From Saccharibacillus brassicae (lineage in GTDB: Bacteria > Bacillota > Bacilli > Paenibacillales > Paenibacillaceae), in assembly GCF_006542275.1 (NCBI RefSeq), contig NZ_CP041217.1, positions 4,900,501 to 4,964,500 on the forward strand: a stretch of 64,000 bases of DNA, given 5' to 3'. The number at the start of each line of letters is the position of its first letter. Positions within the stretch are counted from its first letter, which is position 1. The notes beneath the pieces were generated by a model. It searched no databases and had not been told where the DNA came from. It saw nothing but the letters and a program-made list of their open reading frames with translations. Position numbers and translations under genes: made by a program. Positions 27,359 through 36,366 of this stretch are shown one piece after another.

Positions 27359-27865
27359 ATGACGGAGAACCGAACCGAAGCCGAACAGGCGCATACGTCG
27401 CCGACATCGCCGACATCGCCGGATAACGCTTCCGCCGACCGGGCAGCCGCGTTGAAGCTGTTCGTGATCCTGTCCAAAGCGTACAAGAACGTTATGGACC
27501 TGGCGGTGAAGGATATGAAGAAGCACGGCTTGTCGCCGTCGGAATTCACCATCCTCGAAGTGCTGTACCATAAAGGGCGCTTCCCGCTGCAGCAGATCGG
27601 AGAGAAAATTTTGATCACGAGCGGCAGCGTTACGTACAACATCGACAAGCTGGAGAAGCGGGAGCTGCTGCGGCGGGTGCCGAGCCCGGACGATCGCCGC
27701 GTCATCTATGCGGAGATTACGGATCAGGGCCGGGAATTGTTCGACCGGATCTTCCCCGAGCACGCGGACGAAGTGGGGCGGATCATGGGCGGGTTGACCG
27801 CGGACGAGACGGAAGCGGCAGCCGAGCTGCTGAAGAAGCTGGGCAAAGGGACGCAGCGCGGATAG
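27359..27865 (+). CDS. mhqR: MarR-family regulator, MhqR-like
   Basis: A 168-residue winged-helix repressor. The MarR core (about 35-150) contains HGLSPSEFTILEVLYHKG, the recognition region ITSGSVTYNIDKLEKREL and the wing SPDDRRVIYAEITDQG. The first 30 residues are a Thr/Ser/Pro-rich extra tail. The ribosome site AAGGAGGTGA is ideal. In Bacillus, MhqR senses quinones and controls ring-cleaving dioxygenases and the esterase MhqD; both types follow here, and matching operators precede this gene and the next. The name rests on that context. Confidence 0.82.
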   Translation: MTENRTEAEQAHTSPTSPTSPDNASADRAAALKLFVILSKAYKNVMDLAVKDMKKHGLSPSEFTILEVLYHKGRFPLQQIGEKILITSGSVTYNIDKLEKRELLRRVPSPDDRRVIYAEITDQGRELFDRIFPEHADEVGRIMGGLTADETEAAAELLKKLGKGTQRG

Positions 27866-27910
27866 CGCTCGTTCCTTCAGCCGCAGGAAGACCGGTTTCG
27901 TCGGGGTAAT

Positions 27911-27927
27911 ACTTTGAAATCAAGAAA
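27911..27927 (+). promoter_or_regulatory. MhqR-like operator before the dioxygenase gene
   Basis: ACTTTGAAATCAAGAAA resembles the box at 27282 (shared core TTTRAAWTCAAGA). It lies in the 125-base AT-rich gap between the regulator and the dioxygenase gene. A second half, ATTCAAAA, follows at once. Confidence 0.5.
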
Positions 27928-27990
27928 TTCAAAAACAAAATAAAAATAAAGCATACAAATACGGTAAACATACAAAAGGAGCGATTACTC

Positions 27991-28950
27991 ATGACTTTGC
28001 AAACGGCAGGCATCCACCATATTACGGCTTTTGCGGGCGATCCACAGGCCAACGTCGACTTTTACGCGGGCGTGCTCGGACTTCGAATGGTCAAAAAAAC
28101 GATCAATTTCGATGCGCCCGACGTCTATCACCTCTACTTCGGCAACGAAGAAGGGGCCCCCGGCACGATCATTACGTTTTTCCCGTTCCCGGGAGCCCGC
28201 AGAGGGCGGATCGGCGGCGGACAGGTCGGCTTCACGACTTACGTCATTCCGGAAGGGTCGATGGCGTTCTGGAGAGAGCGGCTGCACGGCCTCGGCATTT
28301 CGGTGACGGAAGCGGAGCGGTTCGGCGAACATTACTTGCAGTTCCGCGATAACGAAGGGCTGCAGTTGGAACTCGTCGAGCGCGCCGCGGGCGCGGCATC
28401 GACCTGGTCGTTCGGCGGCGTGCCGGCGGACAAAGCGATCAAAGGCTTCGGCGGCGCCGTGCTGTACAGCATCGAGCCGGAACGCACGGCCTACGTGCTG
28501 GAACAGGTGCTTGGGATGGAGAAAATCGGCGAGTTCGCCGGGTTTGCGCGCTTCCGGGCGACGGGCGATCTGGGCAACCTGATCGACCTGCCGATGAAAG
28601 CCGTTCCGCGCGGAGCGGGCGGCGCCGGTACGGTGCACCATATCGCCTGGCGCGCCAAAGACTTCGAAGAACACGAAGCATGGCGCGGCGTCGTGAACGG
28701 AGGCGGCTTCCAGCCGACGCCGGTCATCGACCGTCAATACTTCCATGCGGTCTATTTCCGGGAAGAAGGCGGCATCCTGTTCGAGATCGCGACCGATCCG
28801 CCGGGATTCGCGGTGGACGAAGCGCAGGAGAACCTGGGCGAAGTGCTCATGCTGCCGGCCTGGTACGAAGACAAACGGACACAGATCGAAGACGGCCTGC
28901 TGCCGATCAAGGTGCGGACTGTGAGCGCCGACACGAAGCGCGATAACTGA
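27991..28950 (+). CDS. Ring-cleaving dioxygenase, glyoxalase fold (MhqO/MhqA-like)
   Basis: A 319-residue protein with two vicinal-oxygen-chelate domains. The first opens GIHHITAFAGDPQANVDFYA, the second VHHIAWRAKDFEEHEAW. The metal ligands would be His in each HH pair and Glu in GILFEIATDPPGF. These match the MhqO/MhqA/YkcA family, thought to open the ring of quinone/catechol adducts. AAGGAG precedes ATG 27991. It is followed by an MhqD-like esterase. Confidence 0.85.
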   Translation: MTLQTAGIHHITAFAGDPQANVDFYAGVLGLRMVKKTINFDAPDVYHLYFGNEEGAPGTIITFFPFPGARRGRIGGGQVGFTTYVIPEGSMAFWRERLHGLGISVTEAERFGEHYLQFRDNEGLQLELVERAAGAASTWSFGGVPADKAIKGFGGAVLYSIEPERTAYVLEQVLGMEKIGEFAGFARFRATGDLGNLIDLPMKAVPRGAGGAGTVHHIAWRAKDFEEHEAWRGVVNGGGFQPTPVIDRQYFHAVYFREEGGILFEIATDPPGFAVDEAQENLGEVLMLPAWYEDKRTQIEDGLLPIKVRTVSADTKRDN

Positions 28951-29014
28951 GCAGACTGAGCGGACGATAGGAAAAGCACGACCCATACGGGCATAACGAG
29001 AGGAGAGTTACGAG

Positions 29015-29626
29015 ATGAAACATATTTTCCAAAAAGGGACGAATGAAACTCTGCCGACGGTAGTCGTTTTTCACGGAACGGGCGGCACCGAACAAGATCT
29101 GATTCCGCTTGCGGAAATGGTGGCGCCGGGCGCGTCGATCCTGTCGATCAAAGGCAATGTGTCGGAGAACGGCATGGCGCGCTTTTTCCGCCGGCTGGCG
29201 GAAGGCGTGTTCGACGAGGAAGATCTCGTCTTCCGCACGAACGAGATCCGCGACTTTTTGGGCGAAGCGGCGGAGCGGTACGGCTTCGACGTCTCGAATC
29301 TGGTTGCGCTCGGCTACTCGAACGGAGCGAACATCGCGGCGAGTCTGATGTTCCACTTCGACGGCGCTTTCCGCGGCGCGCTGCTGCACCATCCGATGGT
29401 GCCGATGCGCGGCCTCGCGCTGCCGGACATGAACGACGTGAGCGTCTTCGTCGGCGCGGGCCGCAACGACGGCATGGTGCCGGCCGCCAATACCGAAGAG
29501 TTGATCGGACTGCTGGAAGGCGCGGGCGCTTCGGTCAAGACGAACTGGGAGCACGCCGGGCATCAGCTGACGCGTACGGAAGCCGAAAGCGCGCGCCGCT
29601 GGTTCGCGGAACATTTCGCGGGCTGA
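29015..29626 (+). CDS. mhqD: Carboxylesterase/phospholipase-type hydrolase (MhqD-like)
   Basis: A 203-residue alpha/beta hydrolase with the nucleophile motif GYSNGA (Ser102), the oxyanion-side stretch FHGTGGTEQDL and the terminal His in EHAGHQLT. The acid is likely in GRNDGMVP. It matches MhqD/YodD of Bacillus, a member of the MhqR regulon. Start ATG 29015 has GAGAGGAG upstream. It lies 64 bases after the dioxygenase gene with no terminator between, so they are co-transcribed. Confidence 0.82.
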   Translation: MKHIFQKGTNETLPTVVVFHGTGGTEQDLIPLAEMVAPGASILSIKGNVSENGMARFFRRLAEGVFDEEDLVFRTNEIRDFLGEAAERYGFDVSNLVALGYSNGANIAASLMFHFDGAFRGALLHHPMVPMRGLALPDMNDVSVFVGAGRNDGMVPAANTEELIGLLEGAGASVKTNWEHAGHQLTRTEAESARRWFAEHFAG

Positions 29627-29701
29627 TCGGCTTGTGCACGGGCCGTGTTCATCTAACGGAAGCAGACAAGCCAAGCAAAGTCGGGCAGAGAAGAGTCCGG
29701 G

Positions 29702-29724
29702 AACCCGTCAACCGACGGGTTTTT
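29702..29724 (+). terminator. Rho-independent terminator after the mhq-like operon
   Basis: AACCCGTC / GACGGGTT stem, loop AACC, then TTTTT. Confidence 0.8.
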
Positions 29725-29827
29725 GGCGTGCCTTGCCGGACGGCGCCCGAACGCGCTACACTGGACGAAGCCGACCGGAGCCAACCGCTTCCGGGGCTTA
29801 CTCTATCAGTCGCGAAAGGATGCACCC

Positions 29828-30619
29828 ATGGAAATCATACTGCTTATCGCGGTCGGCATGTTCGCTTCGATCTGCGGCGCCGTGGCCGGACTCGGCGGCG
29901 GCTTCATTATCGTGCCGATTTTGGCGTTCACGTATATCGTGCCGGTATCGGACATTTCGGGCACGTCGATGGCCGTTCTGTTCGTCAGCGCCATCTCCAG
30001 CACGCTCGCTTACGCCGTGCAGAAAAAGGTCGATTACCGCAGCGGCCTCGCTTTTGCCGTCGCCATGATTCCGGGCTCGATTCTGGGCGCCTGGACAACG
30101 GGCATCGTCGAAAACAACGTGTTTTTCGTCTCGCTCGGCATTTTTCTCGTGCTCATGTCGATCTCGATCAATTTCAAGCCGACCCGAAGCCGCGGCGGCT
30201 TCCTGAAGCCGAACGTCAGCCGCAGCCTGCTCGACGCGTCGGGTATGAGACACGAATATTCGTTTAATATGACGTTTGCGGTCAGCGTCGCTTTTTTCGT
30301 CGGATTTCTGTCCAGCCTGTTCGGGATCGGCGGCGGCTCCGTCATGGTGCCGACGATGATTCTGTTCCTCGCTTTCCCGCCGCATATCGCGACCGCGACG
30401 TCGATGTTCTCGATTCTGCTCTCGTCTTTTGTCGGCACGATCTCGCATGCGGCTCTCGGGCACGTCATGTGGGACAAATTCATCTGGCTGGCGCTCGGAG
30501 CGCTTGCAGGCGGCCAGATCGGCGCCCGGATCGCGTCGAAGATTCCGGCCAAGACCGTCGTCCGCGTCTTGTCCGTCTGCCTGCTGCTGGCCGCCGTGCG
30601 CCTGATGTTCAAAGGCTGA
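29828..30619 (+). CDS. TauE/SafE-family membrane exporter
   Basis: A 263-residue membrane protein with about eight helices in two halves. Family marks are the Gly-rich GAVAGLGGGFIIVPIL near the start and SSLFGIGGGSVMVPTMILFL at the second half, the usual inverted duplication of sulfite/anion exporters. ATG 29828 has AAAGGA seven bases upstream; earlier in-frame codons lie in the terminator region. The substrate (sulfite, sulfonate or another organic anion) is not determinable. Confidence 0.88.
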   Translation: MEIILLIAVGMFASICGAVAGLGGGFIIVPILAFTYIVPVSDISGTSMAVLFVSAISSTLAYAVQKKVDYRSGLAFAVAMIPGSILGAWTTGIVENNVFFVSLGIFLVLMSISINFKPTRSRGGFLKPNVSRSLLDASGMRHEYSFNMTFAVSVAFFVGFLSSLFGIGGGSVMVPTMILFLAFPPHIATATSMFSILLSSFVGTISHAALGHVMWDKFIWLALGALAGGQIGARIASKIPAKTVVRVLSVCLLLAAVRLMFKG

Positions 30620-30668
30620 GGATAAACGCGAACTCGCCGTGCTGCGCCGAAATTTCGTTGCGTGCTTG

Positions 30669-30696
30669 ACCCGGACAGGAAGCTGTCCGGGTTATT
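30669..30696 (+). terminator. Probable weak terminator
   Basis: ACCCGGACAG / CTGTCCGGGT, a 10-bp stem with loop GAAG followed by TATT only. Placed after the TauE gene. Confidence 0.55.
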
Positions 30697-30766
30697 CGTG
30701 TACAATGAAACGGACGAACGCCCGGCGCAAGCCGCGCAAATCTACCGCAAAAGGAGTGCCAAGCGT

Positions 30767-32020
30767 ATGCAACCCACGACAAAAACCTTGACCCGCGAAG
30801 AAGCCCGGCGATTTTTGCTTGATTATCACGGATTATCGCCCGCTGTCGATGCTTCCGGCAAAGCCGGCATTATGGATTATGTCCGCCGCGTCGGCTGTAT
30901 CCAGTTCGATCCGCTGAACGTGGTCGGAACGAACCCGGAACTGGTGCTGCAGTCGCGCATTTCCGATTTCGAGCGCGGCATGCTGGAGCAGCTGCTGTAC
31001 GAAGACCGCAAACTGATCGACTATTGGGATAAAAACATGGCCATTTTCGCGATCGAAGACTGGCCGTATTTCGAGCGCTACCGGCAGCGTCATCAAGCAT
31101 GGCTCAAAGCGAACCCGGTCGCGGCAGCGGCCGTGCTGGAAGAGATTGAGCGGCGCGGGCCGCTCTGTTCGGCGGATCTGGCGTATGACGAGAAAGTGGA
31201 CTGGGCCTGGGGACCGACCCGCCTGGCCCGCGCCGCGCTGGAAGGGTCGTATTTTGCCGGCCGCCTCGTCGTGCACCGCAAAAAAGCGGGCCGCAAATAT
31301 TACGATTTGGCCGAGCGCGTCCTGCCCGCGGAACTGTACGGCCAACCCGACCGGTTCGCAAGCGACGAAGCGTACAACGAATGGGCGCTTCTGCGCCGGA
31401 TCGGCAGCGTCGGCCTGCTCTGGAACCGGCCGAGCGACGCGCTGCTCATGACGCACCTCAAAGCGCCGCAGCGGCTGGCCGCGTTCGAAGCGCTGCTTGC
31501 GCGGGGCGAGATCCGGCCGGTGGAGGTGGACGGGATCGACCGTCCGCTGTATATTCGTTCGAGCGATTACAGCTTGCTTGAACGGTCGCTTGCGGCAAAT
31601 CGGCAACCGACCGATCGCAGCCTGCTTGAAACGTCGCTTGCGCAAGGATCTCCCGGGCCAACGGCGATGCGGGCCTGCATTCTGGCTCCGCTCGACAATC
31701 TGCTGTGGGACCGCAGGCTGATCCTCGATTTGTTCGATTTCGATTATCGCTGGGAAGTGTACAAGCCGGCCGCGGAGCGCAAATACGGCTATTATGTGCT
31801 GCCTGTCGTGGCAGACGGCCGGTTCGTTGCCCGGTTCGAGCCGGAGAAGCAGCGCAAGGCCGCGCCGCTCGTGATCAAGCAGTGGTGGTGGGAAGCCGGC
31901 GAAGGGACGGAAGCGGAAGTGCGGCAGAGCGTGGAGCGGGCGCTGCACCGGTTTGCGCGCTCGCTGGGAACGACGTTCGAGGGAGTACTGCCGGAAGCCG
32001 AAGGTCCCGCCGCGTATTGA
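30767..32020 (+). CDS. YcaQ/AlkX-type DNA glycosylase (winged-helix family)
   Basis: A 417-residue protein of the HTH_42 family. The QxD catalytic motif of YcaQ/AlkZ-type glycosylases is visible as CIQFDPLNVVG (Gln46-Phe-Asp48), then LVLQSRI. The C-terminal wing includes WDRRLILDLFDFDYRWEVY and the ending LVIKQWWWEAG. Members remove bulky or crosslinked alkylated bases. ATG 30767 has AAGGAG ten bases upstream. An internal near-repeat (LLERSLA and LLETSLA, residues about 272-292) lengthens a loop and is mirrored in DNA. Single gene. Confidence 0.82.
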   Translation: MQPTTKTLTREEARRFLLDYHGLSPAVDASGKAGIMDYVRRVGCIQFDPLNVVGTNPELVLQSRISDFERGMLEQLLYEDRKLIDYWDKNMAIFAIEDWPYFERYRQRHQAWLKANPVAAAAVLEEIERRGPLCSADLAYDEKVDWAWGPTRLARAALEGSYFAGRLVVHRKKAGRKYYDLAERVLPAELYGQPDRFASDEAYNEWALLRRIGSVGLLWNRPSDALLMTHLKAPQRLAAFEALLARGEIRPVEVDGIDRPLYIRSSDYSLLERSLAANRQPTDRSLLETSLAQGSPGPTAMRACILAPLDNLLWDRRLILDLFDFDYRWEVYKPAAERKYGYYVLPVVADGRFVARFEPEKQRKAAPLVIKQWWWEAGEGTEAEVRQSVERALHRFARSLGTTFEGVLPEAEGPAAY

Positions 32021-32056
32021 CTTTAATCGTCCGGCGGTCTAAACTTCTGTAGGGAC

Positions 32057-32071
32057 TGATAACCGTTATCA
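32057..32071 (+). promoter_or_regulatory. Fur box
   Basis: TGATAACCGTTATCA is a perfect 7-1-7 palindrome, two bases per arm... precisely one base per arm off the Bacillus Fur consensus TGATAATNATTATCA. It precedes the siderophore-binding lipoprotein gene by about 45 bases, so that gene should be iron-repressed. Confidence 0.8.
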
Positions 32072-32115
32072 GAAGTTGGACGACACCCAGACATTCTTTC
32101 AAGGGGGATCATGTT

Positions 32116-33075
32116 TTGATGAACAAACAGAAATCGTTTTTGGCGGCGTTCCTGCTGCTGTTCGTACTCGTGCTGAGCGCGTGCGGCAATGCGGCTCCGG
32201 CCAAGGAAGCCGCGCCGACCGCGCCTGCGACAGATAAGGCGGCTGAAGCGCCGGCATCCGGCACGGTCACGTATCAATCCGAGACCGGCCCGGTCGACAT
32301 TCCGGCCAATCCGCAGCGGATCGTCGCTCTGACCTACGCGCCGAACATTTTGTCGATGGACGTTACGCCGGTCGGCGTCGACCAATGGACGGGTGCCAAC
32401 CCGCTCTTCACGGACAAATTGAAAGACGTGGCCGTCGTTTCCGAAGAAGATCCGGAAAGCGTCGCCGCGCAGGCGCCCGATCTGATCATCGCCGGCGCGA
32501 ACATGAAGAACCTGGATCAGCTGAGCAAAATCGCGCCGACGGTCGTATTCACGTGGGGCAAGCTGGATTATCTGGAGCAGCAGGTCGAAATCGGCAAGCT
32601 GCTGGGCAAGCAGGATGAAGCCCAAGCCTGGGTAGACGATTTCACGCAAAGAACGGCGGATATCGGCGGCAAGATCAAAGCGAAATACGGCGACGACGTC
32701 ACGGTGACGGCGATCGAAGTCGACGACAAAAACGCTTACGTCATGGGCGACAGCTGGGCTCGCGGCACGGAAATCCTGTATCAGGCAATGGGCCTGAAAA
32801 TGCCGGACAAAGTCAAGGAAGCCGTCGCGGCCGAAGGCTATTATTCGTTGTCGCTCGAAGTGCTGCCGGAATACATGGGCGATTTCGTCGCAGTCAGCCG
32901 CAGACTCGATGCCAGCAGCGAAATTATGGACTCTGCCGTATGGAAGCAAATTCCGGCCGTGCAGGAAGGCCATGTGATCGAGTTCGAATCGAGAGCTTCT
33001 TCGTACAGCGATCCGACGACGCTTGAGAACCTGCTCAGCATTTTCGAAAAAGGGTTCCTCGGCGAGTCGAAGTAA
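32116..33075 (+). CDS. Iron-siderophore ABC transporter binding lipoprotein
   Basis: A 319-residue periplasmic-binding-protein-like lipoprotein (FhuD/YfiY type). The lipobox LVLSAC puts the lipid-carrying Cys at residue 23. The Fe/B12-binding fold shows NPQRIVALTYAPNILSMD, QAPDLIIAGANMKNLDQL and a C-terminal FEKGFLGESK. A Fur box lies upstream, supporting iron uptake. Permease and ATPase genes are absent from the window, so it must use a transporter encoded elsewhere. TTG 32116 is eight bases from AAGGGGG; ATG 32119 is the alternative. A two-codon ATG-TTT-TGA lies across the start out of frame. Confidence 0.87.
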   Translation: MMNKQKSFLAAFLLLFVLVLSACGNAAPAKEAAPTAPATDKAAEAPASGTVTYQSETGPVDIPANPQRIVALTYAPNILSMDVTPVGVDQWTGANPLFTDKLKDVAVVSEEDPESVAAQAPDLIIAGANMKNLDQLSKIAPTVVFTWGKLDYLEQQVEIGKLLGKQDEAQAWVDDFTQRTADIGGKIKAKYGDDVTVTAIEVDDKNAYVMGDSWARGTEILYQAMGLKMPDKVKEAVAAEGYYSLSLEVLPEYMGDFVAVSRRLDASSEIMDSAVWKQIPAVQEGHVIEFESRASSYSDPTTLENLLSIFEKGFLGESK

Positions 33076-33149
33076 AACAAGGGGCGGCGGTTGGGAGCGT
33101 GCGCAGCCGTGCGGATTCGCGCGGGAATCGCGTGTCCGAACGCAGCCAG

Positions 33150-33206
33150 AAAAGCCCGGAAAACGGTATCCGATATGATCGGATACGCCGTTTTCCGGGC
33201 TTTTTT
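33150..33206. terminator. Strong terminator between convergent genes
   Basis: AAAAGCCCGGAAAACGG pairs with CCGTTTTCCGGGCTTTT, with TATCCGAT/ATCGGATA inside; A and T tracts allow use from both sides. Confidence 0.92.
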
Positions 33207-33229
33207 GCATACCGCGAAGCTTATGGCCG

Positions 33230-33961
33230 TCAGGAAAGTTTGCGCTCGCCGTCGCTGTCCAGGCCGCGGAACAGCGTGAAGACGACGATCAGGATCAACA
33301 GCGTGAGCAGGATCGGAATCCAGATGGCGCTGAACGCCAGGTGGACTTCCGCGATCCCGGCGATCAGCGCGCCGAAGCAGTAGATCAGCACGGCGCCGAA
33401 GCGCAGCCATGTCTCGCCGCCGATTCCGGCGCGCGCTTCGGAGTTGCGGGCGAAGGCTTTGCGGAAAAAAGCGATAAAGTCTTCGATCACGCTCGCCAGG
33501 TTGTTGGTCAGCACGGTGGTCGAGATGCCGGCGATGCCGAGCTTGCGCGCGGCGGTCGTCTGCATGCCCATCGCGCTGCTGAGCAGCAGGATCAGCACAT
33601 GCAGCAGCGTCTCGCTCATGACGGGTCCCGCCAGCGCCGCGAACAAGCCGTAGAACAGCAGCTCGATGCACAGGATCAGCGTGATTCGGGCCGGCCAGAA
33701 GCCTGTGGCCTTGCTGCCGCTGAGCAGCAGAGCCGCCGCCGCGTTGCCCGCGATAAAGCCGAGGCAGGCCAGTCCCGCGCGGAGAAAAGACAGCTCGGTG
33801 ACATGCGCGAACGACATGCCGAGGATGACGATATTGCCGGTCATGTTGGCGGTGAAGACGCGGCCGAGATGAATATAGCCGATCACGTCGACGATGCCGG
33901 CCGACAGGCACAGCAGCAGAAGGATTCCGCTGCGCCACATTTTGACGTGCAAAGCATTCAT
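33230..33961 (-). CDS. DUF1275 (YoaK-family) membrane protein
   Basis: A 243-residue protein with six or seven helices. The family signature AGIVDVIGYIHLGRVFTANM near the N-terminus and GMQTTAARKLGIAGISTTVL identify DUF1275/YoaK, whose function is unknown. The AAAGGA site abuts ATG 33961, leaving no spacing, so the true start may be the Met at residue 8 or translation may be weak. It is convergent with the siderophore gene. Confidence 0.85.
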   Translation of the reverse strand: MNALHVKMWRSGILLLLCLSAGIVDVIGYIHLGRVFTANMTGNIVILGMSFAHVTELSFLRAGLACLGFIAGNAAAALLLSGSKATGFWPARITLILCIELLFYGLFAALAGPVMSETLLHVLILLLSSAMGMQTTAARKLGIAGISTTVLTNNLASVIEDFIAFFRKAFARNSEARAGIGGETWLRFGAVLIYCFGALIAGIAEVHLAFSAIWIPILLTLLILIVVFTLFRGLDSDGERKLS

Positions 33962-34041
33962 TCCTTTCCGTTTGACGGCGCGCCTCGGCGATCCGGGTCC
34001 GCAAGCGGCGGAACCGGACCGCGGAAGCGCGCCGAAGCAAA

Positions 34042-34068
34042 ATTGAAGATTGAAGATTGAAGATTAAA
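34042..34068. repeat. 7-bp tandem repeat
   Basis: About four copies of ATTGAAG, the last one altered. Located upstream of the minus-strand DUF1275 gene. Confidence 0.7.
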
Positions 34069-34363
34069 GAGCCGTTCGGAGAGCCCACCGTTTAATTTTC
34101 GCAAGAAAATGGATCGATTTCAAGAAAATACGGAAAAGAAAATGAAAACCGCTCATGATCGGCTTTATATCGCGGTGAACGCAGTATCCGCTGACAAAAA
34201 GTAGGACAAAACGAGGCATTTTCCTGAAAAAGGGGTATGATTGAAAAAAGAGCATGACCGGCGTCGGCGCGGCGGATGCCGTTCGGCATTTGAGCGAATG
34301 AGCGAACAAATGAGCGAGCGAATCGCTGCGCCGGCGCCGCCTGCCCGGGAGAGGAGGGCCGCC

Positions 34364-34942
34364 ATGCCCGAAGCCACTTTGATAATAAGCGGCGCGCTGG
34401 CAGCGATCGTGCTGCTGCTCGTCGTACTGATCGTCGTCGCGAGCGTCCGCAACGGCATTACGCCGATGCCGACGAGCCCGTCGGTCCGGCGCGCGGTCAT
34501 GCAGCAGATCGGCCGCCCGGCGGACGACAGCGAGATCGTGGACGCCGGAGCCGGCTTCGGCACGCTTGCGCTGCAGCTGGCGCGGCGATTTCCGGCGTGC
34601 CGGGTAACCGGCATCGAGAACTCGATCGTGCCGCTGCTTGCGGCCCGGCTGCTCGGCCGGGCGAACCGGATGCCGCGAACCCGGCTCGTGTATCGGCGCG
34701 GCGATCTGTTTCGGTATCCGTACGAGTCGGCGGACGTGATCGTCTGCTATTTGCACCCGGCGGGCATGCGCCGGCTGGGACCGGTTTTGCGGGAGCGGGC
34801 GCGCGAAGGGACGAAGATCGTGAGCGTATTTTTTGCTTTTGACGATTGGGAACCGGACTCGGCCCTTGTCTGTTCCGATCTGTACCGGACCAAAGTGTAC
34901 GTCTACCGGGTGCGCAGGCATCCGCTCGATATTCGGGTATAA
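34364..34942 (+). CDS. Membrane-anchored methyltransferase-like protein
   Basis: A 192-residue protein with one N-terminal membrane helix (about 7-28, ending VVASVRNG) and a class I Rossmann methyltransferase-like core. The SAM-binding motif I is IVDAGAGFGTLALQLARRFP; motif II is VTGIENS, and VIVCYLHPAG stands at the motif IV position. The C-terminal half is short. ATG 34364 has AGGAGG seven bases upstream; TTG 34241 would add 41 Arg-rich residues and is less likely. The substrate is unknown. Confidence 0.7.
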   Translation: MPEATLIISGALAAIVLLLVVLIVVASVRNGITPMPTSPSVRRAVMQQIGRPADDSEIVDAGAGFGTLALQLARRFPACRVTGIENSIVPLLAARLLGRANRMPRTRLVYRRGDLFRYPYESADVIVCYLHPAGMRRLGPVLRERAREGTKIVSVFFAFDDWEPDSALVCSDLYRTKVYVYRVRRHPLDIRV

Positions 34943-35049
34943 CGTGTACAGGAAGCTGCGGCAGCGCCGCGTCTCCCGGCGCCGACGCTTCGTACAGACG
35001 CAGCGCTGCCGCATTCTCGTTATTTTCAACCAAAAGGAGCGAATGTAAA

Positions 35050-36030
35050 ATGGACACCGTCAAACTGGGTCGAACAGGATTGGACGTATCGAGGTTGTGT
35101 CTGGGCTGTATGAGTTACGGCATCCCCGATCGGGGCGCGCACGCGTGGACGATGGGCGAAGAAGAGAGCCGGCCGTTTATCCGCCAGGCGCTTGAGCTTG
35201 GGATCAACTTTTTCGATACGGCCAACGTATATTCCGACGGCACGAGCGAAGAGATCGTCGGCCGGGCGCTGCGCGATTTCGCCAATCGGGACGAGATCGT
35301 GCTCGCGACCAAAGTCCACGATACGATGCGCAAAGGGCCGAACGGCGGCGGATTGTCGCGCAAAGTCATCCTCAGCGAGATCGATCACAGCCTGCGCCGG
35401 CTCGGCACCGATTACGTCGACCTGTACCAGATTCACCGCTGGGACCCGCACACGCCGATCGAAGAAACGATGGAGGCGCTGCACGACGTCGTCAAAGCGG
35501 GCAAAGCCCGGTATATCGGCGCGTCCTCAATGTACGCCTGGCAGTTTCTCAAGGCGCAGCATACGGCGGAACGCGGCGGTTGGACAAAGTTCGTAAGCAT
35601 GCAAAATTACGTCAACCTGCTCTACCGCGAAGAAGAACGCGAGATGCTGCCGCTGTGCGAAGCGGAAGGCGTCGGCGTCATTCCGTGGAGCCCGCTTGCG
35701 CGCGGCCGCCTGACCCGCGATTGGGAAGAGACGAGCAAGCGCTCGGAGAACGACGCGTTCGGCCGTACGCTGTACGACAAGACGGCGGAAGCCGACCGCC
35801 GCGTCGTCGAAGCCGTCGCCGAAGTCGCCCGGGAACGCGGCGTTCCGCGGGCGCAGATCGCGCTGGCCTGGGTGCTGCAAAAGCGCCCCGTCACCGCCCC
35901 GATCGTCGGCGCGACCAAGCCGCACCATCTGGAAGACGCCGCTGCCGCGCTGTCGATCACGCTGACCGACGAGGAAATCCGCCGCCTGGAAGAGCCTTAC
36001 GTGCCGCATGCGGTGATCGGACACGCTTGA
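35050..36030 (+). CDS. Aldo/keto reductase
   Basis: A 326-residue NADPH-dependent (beta/alpha)8-barrel oxidoreductase. The catalytic tetrad is Asp56 and Tyr61 (FFDTANVY), Lys88 (LATKV) and His129 (YQIHRWD). Cofactor-side stretches are VGVIPWSPLARGRLTRDWEE and APIVGATKPHHLEDAAAAL. It resembles the yeast-Aad/YajO group of reductases. AAGGAG lies ten bases before ATG 35050; a two-codon ATG-TAA lies between. Single gene ended by a terminator. Confidence 0.9.
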   Translation: MDTVKLGRTGLDVSRLCLGCMSYGIPDRGAHAWTMGEEESRPFIRQALELGINFFDTANVYSDGTSEEIVGRALRDFANRDEIVLATKVHDTMRKGPNGGGLSRKVILSEIDHSLRRLGTDYVDLYQIHRWDPHTPIEETMEALHDVVKAGKARYIGASSMYAWQFLKAQHTAERGGWTKFVSMQNYVNLLYREEEREMLPLCEAEGVGVIPWSPLARGRLTRDWEETSKRSENDAFGRTLYDKTAEADRRVVEAVAEVARERGVPRAQIALAWVLQKRPVTAPIVGATKPHHLEDAAAALSITLTDEEIRRLEEPYVPHAVIGHA

Positions 36031-36142
36031 GTTTGAAGCGGTCTGCTCGGCGGTGTGGAGCGGACGGGGCGTGGGAGTGAAGCCGGAGGGAAAGCGGAAA
36101 GAAGCGTAGGAGAGAGCGCAAGCAAATGCAACAGCAGTATTG

Positions 36143-36175
36143 AAAGCGGGCCGCGTTCGAGCGGGTCGCTTTTTT
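36143..36175 (+). terminator. Terminator after the aldo/keto reductase gene
   Basis: AAAGCGGGCCGC pairs with GCGGGTCGCTTT with one mismatch and one G-U, followed by T. The rest of the 36031-36366 gap holds no gene; near its end it turns AT-rich with TTGATC (36309) and two TATAAT boxes (36334, 36350). Confidence 0.65.
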
Positions 36176-36366
36176 GCGGTTCGCTGGAGCGGAAAGTCCA
36201 CCGACAAATCCACCGACCGATCCAATCAGATGACGATCCGATCGAGCGATCCAGCAGCCGATCAATAAAGCAATACCAATAAATATGGTGTGGGAATATA
36301 TTCATAATTTGATCGATTTTCTATACACTTATTTATAATTTATTCCGACTATAATACGAGGAGGAG

